Positions 1-13,449 of a DNA stretch of 64,000 bases are shown here, piece by piece. Below the pieces are notes generated by a model that saw only the letters and a program-made list of their open reading frames with translations, did no database searches and had not been told where the DNA came from. Position 1 is the first letter of the stretch, and each line of letters starts with the position of its first letter. Source of the DNA: Loxodes magnus (lineage: Eukaryota > Ciliophora > Karyorelictea > Loxodida > Loxodidae); NCBI GenBank assembly GCA_946699065.1, contig CAMPDV010000014.1, forward strand, positions 1,178,001-1,242,000, read 5' to 3'. The position numbers and the translations under genes were made by a program.

Positions 1-3000
1 TTAAAAGAGTTAAGATAAATTTTAAAATTTTGAGTTCAACTAAAATAAAATATATAAATAAAATTTTAAATGTATTAAGATTAAAAATAATTATTAGTTT
101 AATTTTTCTATAAATAAATTTATTCTTTATAAACTATAATAAATCTAAATCTTTTATTTAATAAATCTAAATTTTTATAAATTATAAAATGAAATATTTT
201 TAAGTTGTTTGTAGCAATATATCCAAGCCATTAGATAAATTTTTTGGGCTGTATATTTATGATTAATTTTATACTTTTTTAGCTTAAAATTTTAATTAAG
301 TGTCATTTTTAATATATATTAAATAAAATAAAATAAATTTATATGAAAAATGATATCTAAAATTTAATAAATTTTCTACATTTTTAATTTAGAAAATAAT
401 TAAAATATTTTATTTGCAATTAAATCTTGTTTTTTAACATAAATGACAAATATAATCTTTCTTTTTTAATAATGTAATGAAAATTTAATAAGCTTAGATA
501 TTAATTTATAATTTATTTTAGCAATTTCAATTAACTATTTTTAATATTTTTGCTTTTAAATTTTTTAAAATTAATTTTTTGTCTTTAAATTGATGAAATA
601 TTATCTTTTTATAATTCTTAAATATAATTTTTTTAATTAATTCTTATTTAACCTATTATTGATGTTAAACTTTTACGAGTTAATGTATATATATATTTTT
701 CAATTATGCTGCTTTAATAATTGTTTTCTATTTATTTTAAATATTATTCTTATTTTATTTTATTATTTTATCTAAACTTAAATTTTATAATTAATAATGA
801 ATTATAAATTAGATTAAAAAAAATTTAAAGAATATTTTGCAAATTCATTTATTTAAATTAGAATATTCCATATTTGAAAAAAAATTTATTTTATAGTAAA
901 AAATTTGATAAATACAAGTGTAAAATTAATCTGAATATTTTATCAATAATTTTTTAATTTATTAAATATTATGAAATATACTTAGAGTTTAGCATGTAAA
1001 ATTATAAAAATTTTGATTTATATTTATAAACAATTAAAAATAATAATAATAAAAAAGATAAGAGAATAAGTGATTTAATTTTATCTTTAATTTAATTTAA
1101 TTAAAAATATTAATTAATCAATTTTGCATTTTTTCGAGCATTAAAGATGAAATATAATTAATTTTTTCTATTTTCAGAATTCTAAAATTGTTAAAAATTT
1201 ATTTATAAAACAATCCTAAAATTAATTAAAATTAATAATTCTTATATATAAGATTTTGAGGAAATTACTTTAAAATATATTATAAAACGTGAAAACATTA
1301 GCTTATAAGTAGATAATTAAATTTTATATTCATTCTATAAAAATTATATTAATTTAAAATATAAAATTAACTATATTTTTGTTGCTTTATATTTTATTAT
1401 TTTAAATAACTTTTTTTTAATAATCTACCTTAGTGATTTAATTTTATTATAATAAACTCGGCCAATTTGTAATATAAAATAAAATAAGGCTTAAATTCCT
1501 CATTAAGCTGAAAGGCGAACATTATTTAATTTAATTTAAAGGCTTAAATTACTCATTTATTTAAATTTTATTTCAAACCTAAATAAGACCAAAAAAATAT
1601 TATTAAAACTTTATAAGATAATTAAATTTTACCTATTTTTCGTTAAGTATAGAATAGTAAATTTTAATTTATATATAATGAAATTTAAAATTAGTTTTAA
1701 TTAAATTTTTGATTTTATAGTTTGTAATTTCTTTTCAAAAATTTTTACTTTTTTAAATTTTTTTCTTAAATAATTTTTTTACCAAAATTATAAAAAATGT
1801 TTTTATTTGTAAATATATTTTATTAAAAAAGAATTTGATTAAAATAGCTTTAATCATTTAAAAATTATTTTAATAAAAATAAACTTAATTTTTCAGTTTT
1901 TTTTATGTTTTTTCTCTAAATTAAATCTATTACAATTTTTAATGCTTTCAATTTTTATTATGGAGATTATTTATACTCCACCATAATAAAAATTACACGA
2001 CTTAAAATATAATAATTTTTTAAATCTCATAATAAAGTTTTAAATATTAAAGAAGTGGTTTATTTTTTTTAATTTTCTTTTTTGAATTAAAAAATATAAC
2101 TTATGATTAACAAAAACAAAAATTAAAGTATTTTTTAAATAAATTTGTGCTTTTTCACAAATAAAATTAAGAAATTATATAAAATTAAAAAAAAATAAAA
2201 AAAAAATAGCCGAAAACTTTCTTCTATGTTTTTTTAATTTATGAGTTAACTTTATTTTTTATTAAATATAAATTTAAAATTAATTTATCAAAACTTTATT
2301 AATTAATTTTAGATATCTAAAATATACCTTTTAATTAGAAAAAATTATTTTTAAAATTTTATTGCTTTTAAGACAGTTTTTATAGTATAATATTGAAATT
2401 AAAATATTTTATATAATCTAGATGCTTCTTAAAGAAAATTTATAATATATTGAAAAAATAGATAGAATCTATTTGTCATAAAGTTTAATTATTTTTTTAA
2501 AATAACTAATTTATTAAGAATAATAAATATCTATTATAAAATTAATATTTATTTCGTTAAAAATTTTATAAAATAAAATTTTATACAGCTATATTAAATT
2601 ATATCTCATAATTTTATGAATTTTTAAATAAATTAAAATCTTTATTTAATTTTATTTTATTATTAATTTATCATACTATAAATAAATTAAATGAAAGAAA
2701 ATTAATTAATACATATTTTTCAAATTAAATCAATAATCTTATCTATTATTAAATTAGATGCTTAATTTAAAAGATTAAAATTCAAATTTTTTTATTTATT
2801 CATTTATAGTTATATAATAAGATTTTTGCTTTCTTTTATTAGATAATCTTAATAAAATTTTAATTTAGAAATTTAATAAAATTAAAGTTGAATTTTGACT
2901 TATTTTATATAATGCATTATTTAATTAATTTATATTTTTAAATAATTTATTTAAAGTGTTTTCTTTTTTTTGTTATATCTATATTTAGAATAATTAATTT

Positions 3001-3270
3001 TAGTAATATTTTTTAAACAAAAAGAATAAAAATTATTAAAGTTAAAAACATAAATTTTAGAAAATTAAATTAATTTTAAAATAAAAAAGGCTTAATAAAA
3101 AAATCTGGTTTATCATATAATTTTCCCAATTTTTTTATTTTAAAAGCGAAAAATTTTTATTTTCTTCTGGATATCTTTTATCAATAAATTTTAGTTGTTA
3201 TTTTAAGATAGTTTAACTAAGCTACTTTTATTAAAGTTATTTTATTATTTATTAAGTTTTAAAATTAAAA
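1..3270. other. A+T-rich gene-free stretch
   Basis: Nearly pure A and T with many homopolymer runs. Neither strand gives a frame with protein-like composition when UAA and UAG are read as glutamine. The only structure I see is the inverted repeat near 1.95 kb. No tRNA-like, simple-satellite or telomere-like sequence was noticed. Confidence 0.6.
1950..1994. repeat. 14-bp perfect inverted repeat (hairpin)
   Basis: Left arm AATTTTTATTATGG at 1950-1963 and its exact reverse complement at 1981-1994 enclose 17 bases. GGAG at 1962-1965 could instead pair with CTCC at 1976-1979, giving a shorter alternative stem. No gene lies close by. It may be a small foldback element or chance in A+T-rich DNA, but a 14-bp perfect arm including a GG/CC pair is longer than its surroundings would suggest. 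Confidence 0.5.
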
Positions 3271-3299
3271 AAATTTCAAATTCTAGTAAAAATAAAAAA

Positions 3300-4133
3300 A
3301 TGAAATGAAACAACATTTAAGAAGAAGAAAAATTAAAATATGTCTAATCTTTTGGTGTTGATGTAGAACCTAAAAAACATATTGTAAAATAAGAAAAAAA
3401 CAAAGAAAAGCGCTTGATTATAATAATTATATTGCTAGTAGTAATTTTAATATTTTTGTCATGGACTTTATATGATAAATGATCTTAAAAGTAGCAAACT
3501 TCTAATTATTTATATTAGGATTAAGCTCTTGAAAAGCAGATTTTCTAAGTAGGAGATTAATTTCGTGTAGTAAATGAAATTTAATAGTCAGAAAGATAAG
3601 GATAAAATACATTTGTAATAAAAATTAACAAATGATCTCCTCTAGATAAGCCTGATCTAATAATTAACTCTAGTTAAATATAAAAATTAATTTTTTTAAA
3701 TAAATGCACGCGATTTTGCGACTATTTTAAGAATTGTACAAATTTACCTTATAATAGAACTAATTATGTTGCAAGATTCTGACTATTGCACGATTTATAC
3801 TAAAGTTCATCTTCACCTTTTAAAAGAGATATGCCTCCTTTAGACCTTCTTTACAAGTAAGAATTCCATTCGGAATGTTTTTAAAATGATAAGTGCTATT
3901 AAGAATATTCATATGATTAAGTTAGATGTATGCCTGTTTATGTAGTAATTTATGAAACCTGAAGGGATTTATTAACAAACTGGGTAAATGTAGAAATATA
4001 CGCTCCAAATTAAATTCTAATAGCATAAGTTTAAAAATTAAGTAAATCAGCTTCTTAGATTTAAGCATTTGAAAATTCTGATATCTGGGTAAAAGAAAAT
4101 GAAAAAAGATTCATTGAGATATTGATGAACTGA
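3300..4133 (+). CDS. single-span membrane protein with Cys-rich outer domain
   Basis: A 277-residue frame if UAA/UAG is glutamine and UGA is tryptophan. It begins MKWNNIQEEEK and has a charged N-terminal part of about 40 residues. One hydrophobic segment follows (LIIIIILLVVILIFLSWTLY, about residues 41-60), then about 215 residues typical of a lumenal or extracellular domain. That domain has paired cysteines (CTRFCDYFKNC, CFQNDKC) and NXS/T sites at NSS, NCT and NRT. This is type II topology. Five internal UGA codons fall where Trp reads naturally (for example YETWRDLL), beside ordinary UGG tryptophans. The frame ends in UGA after EILMN, followed by A+T-rich DNA. I do not recognise the family. 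The start is the first ATG of the open frame. Confidence 0.65.
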
Positions 4134-4139
4134 ATATTT

Positions 4140-6178
4140 TTATAATAACTTTCATTTCGATTATTAAATTAGATTTTTAAGAATATTCTCTAAACTCTTA
4201 TAAAAGCAAAATTTATATCTAAAAATTAAATCTAAATATAATTATTTATTTTTCTTACTATTTTCCAAATTTTTCTTAAATTTAATTTTTTATATTTTTT
4301 AAGTTTATAACTATGTGATAAAATTTTATAAGTAAGCAGCAATAAAATTAGTAAAATAATTGAATTTTATATTGTTAAAAAAATTAAAAAAATAATATCA
4401 AAAAATTTTTTGTTTTTTTTGAAAGAATATATGATTATAAAACTCATGCTAAATAGTTAATAATTCAAAAAATTAGTTATAAATTTAAATATCTATGTAC
4501 TTTATCAAGTTTTTTTTCATAAATTTTTTCTTTTTTATCAACTGATATTATATTTAATAAAAAATAGAAAATATTTATTTGCTTATCTTTCTAGATTAAA
4601 AGATAAATAAATAGCATTTATTTACTATGGATTATAATTTATGATCTTATTTTTGTTAATTATAATTTCATACTTTATAATTATTCTTATATCCAAAATT
4701 AAATTATTTTACACTAGCTAAATAATAATTAATATTTGATGACTTAATTGTTTTAAAATAAATATTTGATTATAAAATAAAAGTTGAAACTTGAATATAT
4801 AAATTATGGTAACTCAAAATTAATTATTTAAATACTTAAAATTTATATATAATACTTTATAAATATAAACTTCTGCTAATTATAAAACATATCATAAGCA
4901 TTAAATCTGAAAGGATATCTCATTTTAAGAAAAAATAAATTTATCTATACTTATAAAATAATATAATTATCGTTAATTTAGCTAAAACTAAATAAAAGTA
5001 AACTAATTTTAAATTATTTAAACTAAGAGTATAAAAAGTTAAAGATATAATAATTTTCTAGAAATTTAAAAATTTAATTTTATATTCAATTTCATTTGTA
5101 GTTTATTTAAGAAGTTATAGCATAGTTAATTAAAATTGAAAGTATAGCTTAAAATTGTTTCTATTAAAATTTTTAAATAATAATTAGATAATACAAATGA
5201 GAAAGTAAATAACCACAGATAAATTAATTTTTAATAAGCTATGCATTTATATAAAAAGTAATAGAAATAAATTCTAATTGTAAACAAGTTTTTTTAATTT
5301 TAATCTTAAGTGGTTAATTGATTTATATTTTGAGTAAATAAATAATAAAATAAAACCTTAGAGTATAAGCATAATATACTATCTCTTATGTAAATTTTAA
5401 ATTTTAATGAAATAGAAATTTTCTTAAGAATCCATTATAAAGCAATAGTTTAACTTTTTAATACTTTTATATATATTTTAGTAATTCTATTTGATTTAAT
5501 AAAACAAGCATGCTTTAACGAGGAGAATCGAAATTAATAATAAAATTTAAAATTAAAATAATAAAATAAAAGTTAATAAGTATTATAAAATTAAGAATAA
5601 AGCACTATAAAATAAATTTATGCTTAATTATATTAATAAAATAAAAGTTATTACAGATTAAATTTAAAAATTTACTAAAATTATGGGATTCAGTTGTAAT
5701 TTTAAATTTATAACTAAAGCAAATGAATAGATAATAATGAAGGCTTTTACTATGAAAAATAATCCATTTTTAAAATATTAAAAATATTTATAGAAAAATT
5801 AAAAATTTCATAGGAATTTTTTATATTTCAAGATGCTCTGAAAGAATTTAGATTTATTAAGTAAATTACTCTAATAAAAGTTTTTTACGAATTACTAAAT
5901 CTTAAATACCTTTAATTTAAGAATGTATCAGATATTCACTTCACAGTTTATATTTACTTTCTTTAATTTAAAAGAATTTTTAACATTTAGAAATAGAAAT
6001 TTAAAAATACTTTATCTTGTTCTAAGAACACTAAAAAAGTTTTATCTTAAAGATTTTAAGTATATAATTAAGTGTTTGCTATAAATTCACTAGAATAATA
6101 AGATTTTAAAAAGAAGATATTTATTAATTTATAACTATAAAATTAATTATTTACATCTTATAACAATAAAATCACTTT
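4140..6178. other. A+T-rich intergenic stretch
   Basis: Between a plus-strand and a minus-strand gene whose 3' ends face each other. Open frames occur because only UGA stops, but their translations are low-complexity Ile/Lys/Asn/Leu strings with no support. I see no gene or RNA here. Confidence 0.5.
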
Positions 6179-7546
6179 TCAATCAATAATTTAAACCAAA
6201 TAAAATTAAAAAAAATTTATTTAAAGATAAATATAAAAAACACAATTTAAAGATATAATCTAAAATAATAATAAACTGTAATATTTTCCTTCAAGATTAA
6301 CTAAAATTAAGAATTTATCTACTAAAAGTAAATGATATTATATTCTAGATATTAATTTAAAAGATGATATAAACGCTAAATTCATTTCTTTTTATAAAAT
6401 AAAAATAAAAATTATAAATGCAATAAATTTAATTGAAAAATAAAAAATTAAATTATTAAGCAAAGGAAAGTTTTACATTTACATTTTAAATCGCTTCTTT
6501 GGGCTTTCTGATTAATTTTCGTTTAGATTTGAATCTTTTTTATTAAGTTGAAAATCATAAAGAAAATTTTTTGATCTTTCTTTCTTTTTAATAAGAAAAT
6601 CAATTGCCTCTTCTGTTTGTAGGTCATTAAACATTAAATTTTATGATTCTTCTTCACTTTTTAGGCCTTGATTGGAAATATTCGAAGCATTGAATAAGTT
6701 TTTCTATTGAAACGCTAAAGAATTGGAGGATTTAGAATTTTCTCACTAGTCTAATGAAGAAAATGAATAGTTCTCAGATTTACTTTATTAATTTTATAGC
6801 CTAATAAACATCTTCCTTATTTCTTTATTTTGAATAACCTTTTAAATTTTTTCCATAAATTTTTTTTCATCTATAAGTAAATCAGACTAATTTAAGCAAC
6901 AATTTGGATGCGTAAATTTCAATTTTTACTATAACTATTGAAAAAATAGTCCTGATTTTTATAAATTGTAATGCTAGATTTGAAATATGCTACTAATGAA
7001 TTCTTAAATTGTATGATTATACTGCATTAAATTTTCTATAGTGTCTAGTTTATGAAACTAGGAATTGTAATAAAATGTCAATGCGAATTCTAATTCTCTC
7101 TTAAATTACCTAACATTTTTCTCTGATTAATTTTGTAAAATGCATGCGTTTTTGAAACGATAAGCCAGTGAAATTTAATCTTACTATTCCATATAATCTC
7201 CTATTTTTTATATACACTCTTAAAATTCACTTAATGTCGTTTAGCTCCTTTACTCTTGAGTTTTTACTTTTCCCGATGAAAAACTTTTTTATATGATAAC
7301 TGTATATTTCCAAATATCTTGTATTCTGATATTAAACTTAGCTTAAGCAGGAATTGGTCCAAAATAATAAAGATTCTTTTATCCTTGTTCTTTTATAAAT
7401 AATTTCTTTCCCTTGAGTTAGTAGAACTATTTATTAACGTATTTTATTACTTCCACCTCATCTTTATCTAGATTATCAAGAGGAACTACAAGTAAATCTT
7501 CTTAATCTTCTTCAATGACAACTTAAACTTCTATTTAACTCATCAT
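6179..7546 (-). CDS. acidic hypothetical protein, unknown family
   Basis: Starts at a double ATG (MMSQIEVQVVIEEDQED) and reads as a well-mixed, charged protein for about 267 codons, with many UAA/UAG codons as glutamine. It has stretches such as YYFGPIPAQAKFNIRIQ and a Cys pair (HPNCCL). A UGA at 6743-6745 follows SFSSLDQ. The next roughly 88 codons are still protein-like (acidic/Ser-rich, then a basic ESPKKRFK near 6.48 kb), so that UGA is more likely tryptophan than the end. Beyond about 6475 the translation turns hydrophobic and low-complexity until a UGA at 6179-6181, so the real 3' end is uncertain. No domain recognised; the basic tail could be a nuclear signal (inference). Confidence 0.55.
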
Positions 7547-7559
7547 TTTATAATAAATT

Positions 7560-8900
7560 TTATTTAGTTCAAATATTCCAAATTGAATAAACCAAAAATA
7601 ATAATATCCTAAAGCTATTAAATTATGATGAAAGTAACTAAACATTAAATTATAACAGTAATGAGATTTATATAAGGAACAAATAGAAATGTAATAGTTT
7701 AATTTAAAATTGCTTTGTATTTTCTTATTATTTATCTAAATAAACAACTATTACTTAAATATTTTATATTCGTAACTGTATGCTTTAAGATACCGGTAGA
7801 ATGACTTACCTAACGAAACTAATTTGCTAATGTGAGAATTTATTAATTTTGACATTATTGATTTGGGAGTTTTATAGAAGATATTTAATAATTTTTCATT
7901 TAAATTATGTTGATTCTTATTAATTTAGAGGAGTGTAGTAATGCTACCCATGACTCCAACAATTTATAAAATAAACTTAAGAGATAAAAGGTGTTTTTAA
8001 TACTCTTTGATTCTAAGAAGTTTTTTTATTTGTAAATAAAGAAAAAATAATAAATATAATTATCGTTAAAAGCTTTTTTATTAAGCATATCAATAATATT
8101 AGATAAGTCTAATAAAGGTAAGGTTATATATTTAGAGAAAACTTATAATCATAATATTTTAAAGGATTAATAAGTCTAATAATAAGAAGAATCTTATAAT
8201 TATTCATTGAATTGTTATATTAAACTCGCGAAACATTCTCATGCAAAAGTCCAAATTTATTATTTATTTCTGAGCAGCTTAAATTAAATTAATAGAACAT
8301 AAAGTATGATCTTTAATTAAGCTTTAAAAATATAGCATTTTAGAAATATATTCTCTATATATCTAAGCTAAATGTAACATTAAAATAGGTAGAAAGTTCC
8401 AAAATATTTATAATTTTTGCTTCTAATAAGTCTCTTTAAAGATATTAATTACATTAGTAGATTTAATAATTATAGGCACTTAATTATTTTTTAAATAAAT
8501 TGATGACGCAATTGGAGTTATATACCTAATTCAAAAGAAAAAAATAATAGAAAATTACAAATTTCTATAATTAGTTGACTTAATATCATTATAAAAATTT
8601 ATTTAGCTGATTTAATAAAAATATACAGCACTAATATCTTATAACTTAAGAACAAATCGCCTAAATTATTTTACTTTTAATAATTTTGAAAGTACTATAA
8701 TCTAAAAAAGAAGCAAAATTCTAAGAGAAAATGTTTATAAACAAGATAAAAAGATTGCTTTAATAATTATTTTTTAAAAGATAAATAACTAGATAAATAG
8801 TTAACTTATTAGAAGTTTTAACTTAATAGTTATAATTTAATAGATAAATTATTAAATGCTAGCTTATTTAGTTAATTTTTATTATATGTTTAAGATTCCT
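7560..8900. other. intergenic stretch, no clear gene
   Basis: A short plus-strand piece near 7.93-8.03 kb (reading LINLEECSNATHDSNN) has a protein-like look, but it does not extend and has no recognisable family. The rest is A+T-rich with nothing I can support. Confidence 0.4.
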
Positions 8901-8921
8901 TATAAAATTCTCACTTCAAGA

Positions 8922-9787
8922 ACTTAGTTTTAGAGATTAGGAATTGGCACTTATTAAATAGATCCTAACGTTTTTGCAAGTATAGTTGAAATAGCGGTTA
9001 GACAAGGAATAAGACACTTTGGCAATGCTAGTTTTTATTTTAATTTTACTGAATTGAGCAAAGATTTTAGAATGTTTTCTAGAAAGAGTGGCTTAAAAGA
9101 GATGATTTTCTTGCTACAAGTAAATTTTTGATGAATGAGAAGAGAAAAATAGGAGAAACTTGTATATAATCACTTAAAAATATTGGATTTTATTATTTGA
9201 TTGCTTGCTAGTTCATTGACCTTATTTCTATAAAGAACATAAAAATGGAGTGCGATATATTGATTTAATTCCTAGACATTTTGTTTGAAAATAGTTTGAA
9301 AGCTTAGTTGAAGAGGAATTAATAAAGTATATAAGAGTTAATAATTATAATATAATTTAGTATTCGATTTGCTATCATATGCTAAAATAAAGTCTATTTG
9401 CAGATAAGTTGAAATTTATATGTACAACTAATAACCTGAGCTAATAGAATTCTACTTAAAGTATTATATAATTGCAATTGATTTCGCTCCATTAGGTTCT
9501 TATTTTTTAAGAATAAAAGGGGAGAAATTTAATGTTTTTGAATATTAAATTATAAAAAATTCGCATAAAAACACAATGATAAATTGGCATAAATTATGAT
9601 TGCTTGTCAACTCCAAAGAGGTATAGCAGTAATTCCCAAAGCTAGTAATTAAAATAGATTAATAGAAAACTTTAAATCAGTCTAAATAAACTTAGAGGAA
9701 AGATTATGCAGGAACTTAAGCAACTTTATAAAGATTTAAGAATCTTCAAATCTCATTTTGACTATTATCTTCCTCTATTTAAAATGA
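8922..9787 (+). pseudogene. aldo-keto reductase pseudogene
   Basis: Recognisable aldo-keto reductase blocks occur in family order on the plus strand but in different frames. LGIGTYQID with GIRHFGNASFY is near 8.94-9.05 kb. WKQFESLVEEELIKYIRVNN is near 9.29-9.35 kb, matching the family's 'W..ME.LV.EGL.K.IGVSN' block. DLLSYAKIK...QVEIY with LIEFY and APLGS is near 9.37-9.52 kb. LQRGIAVIPKASN with RLIENFK is near 9.61-9.68 kb, the NADP-binding block. At least three frame changes separate them. The usual catalytic Asp-x-x-x-Tyr region reads GNASFY, losing the Asp. Such loss plus shifts means a dead copy of a host oxidoreductase gene. The Trp of the second block is encoded by UGA, which supports the tryptophan reading. 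Confidence 0.7.
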
Positions 9788-12700
9788 ACAGATTTATATT
9801 ACATCAAGCATCTCAATAAGATTATTTTTATTCTTCTTTCATTAGTTAGATCAAAATTATCTTAAATAAATAGATTTATTTAATTATATTAATAAGCTAG
9901 AACAAAATAGCTTTTGGAACTACTAATTATGCATTAATTCCTACTTTAATACCTTATGCATTTTATATAAATTTTAAAAATTTAGCTATTTAGCATCTAA
10001 AAAGCGTATACAGCTTTATAAATTAGATTGAAATCAAACATTGCAGAACTTGTGTATTATTTTAATAAAATATTTTATTCTATTTTCATAAGAGTAAATT
10101 ACTATAATGAAACATAGTTAAATACAAATCAAAAGTTTATAATTATTGCTTTAACTAAAAATGTTTTAGCATATAGTGAATATTACTAATAAAATAGTAG
10201 CTAGATTAATGAATTTATATATTTGATTTGAGAAAAGTACTAACTCTTAAATTAAGTTAAATATATTAAATGTCTATTAAATTTATTCTTGGAACATTTA
10301 TCAACTAATTAATAGAATTATTATAATAATAGAAGGTTCAATTTTAATAAACATATAGGTATTTTAACTTTAAGAAAAAAGCTAATTAGAACTTTAATGC
10401 TTTAATTTATTGTATTTTTATACTTATATAAAATTACCTATTTTTAAAAGGCTATAAAGATATAAAAGCTTCATTGGATTTTGAAAAATGGATATTTTTC
10501 AGTAAGTTAAATTATTTTATTTTATAACTTAAATTTTAAAACTTTATCTATCTTTATTTAAAAATAAACCATAACCAAAAACATAATCTAAGATATTAAA
10601 TTATTGTATATATTTAAAGTTTTAAGTAAAAGCAATAATAATTTAATTATATAGTTAACTTTTTTCTAGCTTATATTTAATTTAGGATCTTAGTATTTAT
10701 CAAACATAAAGCATCTAAATTTCTTTAGTTTTTTAATTATTTTTTAACTAAAATTTTATCAATTTAATTTAGTAACTTAGGAGTGTAGTTATATAAGCAT
10801 TTTTCTACTTTTTAATATATTTTTAATTAATAAAAATAAGTATAATAAGTTTATAAATATTCCTGAAAGAAGCTATTTTTAGAACTTAGTAGTATACTTA
10901 ATATTAGAAGGTAATTTAATAGCTAAAATTAAGTTATTATAAAAGATAAATAATACTTTTAAAATTAGTTTTATGATTTCAGATTGAATATTATGAAACT
11001 TAGAGCTTTTTTATTTTAAGGGTATTAGATATTAATTTTTAGTATTTTCTAAGTAAAAAATATTTATAGCAACTTTACAATAAACTCCAAATATACATTC
11101 TATGACATTTATTAATTTTTACCATTTATATTTAAAAAAGGAAATAATTAAAGAGTTTTTTAAGGCAAAATAAAAAATAAAAAAGACAATTAAAGTTATA
11201 TTTAAGACATAGTAGAATAATTTTATTTTAAACCATATTTTCTAATAAATTATTAAAATAAATCTCAAGATAAAGTGAAAAAGCGATGAGAATTAATTTA
11301 AACTAATTTATATACATTGGGGGCAATTTTACTAAAGAAAAACTTGTTTAGCATTTAAATATTGATTCAATAGAAGATAAACAATAATACCGATTTATTA
11401 AATTCTAAGATTATTTTTAAACTTTGTACATTTAGCAGATGAGATTTATTATACATAATTTTTGACTATTTTATTTTAATTAAATTATAGCTAAAATAAT
11501 CTTAAGAAAAGAAATTCTCAAATATAATTTTTATAGCAAAACGAGAGTTATAAATCATCAGTCTTATTTTATAAAAAAAATAAAAGAGGCTTCTTTAATA
11601 TTAAGACACATTCAAAAAGCTGAAATTATTTCTTTAGTAGCTTATATAAAAGAAAAAAAAGTGACGAATGAAATATTTATGAGAATACAGAATATAATTG
11701 AAATGTTTTGGTAAGCATACTGTTGTTAGATCTCCAATAGGACTTATTATACTTAAAAATAAATTATCTTGCATAATAAAAACTTAATAAGTAGATTTAT
11801 AGACTAATTAATTAAAATGTAATTAATCATGCATTTATTTAGTTTTAGATAAATTCATATATCTCATATATAAATCTTAAAAATTCCACCTAACTTTTAG
11901 AAATTAGCAATAAGATACATATTTATTGCTTAATATTTAGGACTACAAACTAAAAATCCATATTATTGGTGATAAAATAATTGGCAAAATCAGTAATGTT
12001 TTCTAAGAGTATTGATATTTATTTGCAGATGGCAATTTAACTTCTAAATATACTATTTAAAATACTTTATCATTTGCCTGGTAAATTTTTATCTTTAGAT
12101 TAATAACCATCCATCGCTTGATATTCCAAAAGATGTTTTAATTATTGCATTAATATTTTATCTAAGCTTTAAAATTCTTAAGTTGAAAATTAATTAATCA
12201 ATAATTAGTTAAATTTAGATTTATCAACCTTATGATATCTAAAAAATCTTAGCAAGAATAAGAATTAGTATAATAAACAAAATTTTGCTTATGTTTAATT
12301 ATCAAAAGCTTATATTAAACCTATTTTCAAGGATATTATATTTCCTTTTATCAATTTTTAATTGTCATTAATTTAGCTAATATTAAGCACGAAAAGCATT
12401 TCATTAAATAAAAAGCAAAAAAATCATAGTTGATTTGAATGCTTCTTTGTATTAGCGATAGCATATAAAATTTTGGATTAAATTATCTATTTTTATTCAA
12501 TAATTGAAAATTTTAAGTAAAAAAACAGATAAAGAAATAACTTAAAAAGCCTTAATTTCTTTGATAATTTTTAATAATTATGAAATCTAGAAGATTTATT
12601 ATATATTATTAATGTAATTTACAAAAGAAATTATTAGTCTATTTAATAATTTATTTTTCTCAATTATATTTTATGCTTTAATTTAGAAATAGATTCATTG

Positions 12701-13449
12701 TAATTCTTGACTCTTTTCAGTCTTAGCAAACTTTAAGAAGATTTTATACAGGATATGCAAAAATGTTAATTTCTTTAGCTGACTTAGACTTAAATAATGA
12801 ATCATGATAAATAGTAATTAGTATAAAAATAATAAAAAATCCAATATTTTATACATCCTATTATGGTTACATCCCTTTTTCCAATTAAAAATAGTATAGA
12901 TGGTTTTGAATAATTTTTTAGATTAAATTCAAATTTTCATAAACCATTTTTAGAGATATAAAACTTTAAAAAAATTAAACATTAGACTAAGGGATTTAAA
13001 AGACTCTATCAAATCTAAACTTAAAAAAGCAAATGCAAGCATACATGACTAAGATTTAAATAAATATTAATAAAAAGAGAAAAGAGTGAATATAAAGATA
13101 AAGCTATAATGATATCATGAATTGTCTTATAATATATAAAATAATTTATTTTATTGTTTGCAATCTCTTTAGACAGTTAAAATCTTATAAAATAAATAAT
13201 TAGAAAATAAGTTTATTTAGTAAGTTTATAAAATAAAGGTATATAAGCGTATTATAGAGATAAATAATACAACTTAAGCTTTTTATCTAAAAACATTGCT
13301 TTCATATATTTATTCAACGCTTCAGTTATTGGAAAATCCTTATAACAATTGATTTATAAAGAAATAAACCTTTTGCACAATAATTTATTAGCATTTTACA
13401 CTGGAAGTAAAATTATATCTTTATTAATTTTGACTATTTTTAATTTTAT
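9788..13449. other. long A+T-rich stretch with at most decayed remnants
   Basis: Apart from one weak protein-like remnant near 11.6 kb (listed separately), both strands give only low-complexity translations and scattered UGA. No repeats shared with the A-D units were noticed here. Confidence 0.4.
11568..11760 (+). pseudogene. possible cation-channel C-linker remnant
   Basis: The plus frame through 11607 reads KAEIISLVAYIKEKKVTNE followed by IFMRIQNIIEMFW. This resembles the region after the pore of ciliate voltage- or cyclic-nucleotide-gated potassium channels, where a helix with the pattern 'I..YM..K.....LQ.RI..YLEY.W' is usual. I cannot find a clear pore (GYGD) upstream or a clean nucleotide-binding fold downstream, so this is at best a decayed fragment and the family call is tentative. 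Confidence 0.2.

Noticed and set aside
1-3270. Telomere or simple satellite repeat at the window start
   Set aside because: No regular short repeat unit; only irregular A/T runs.
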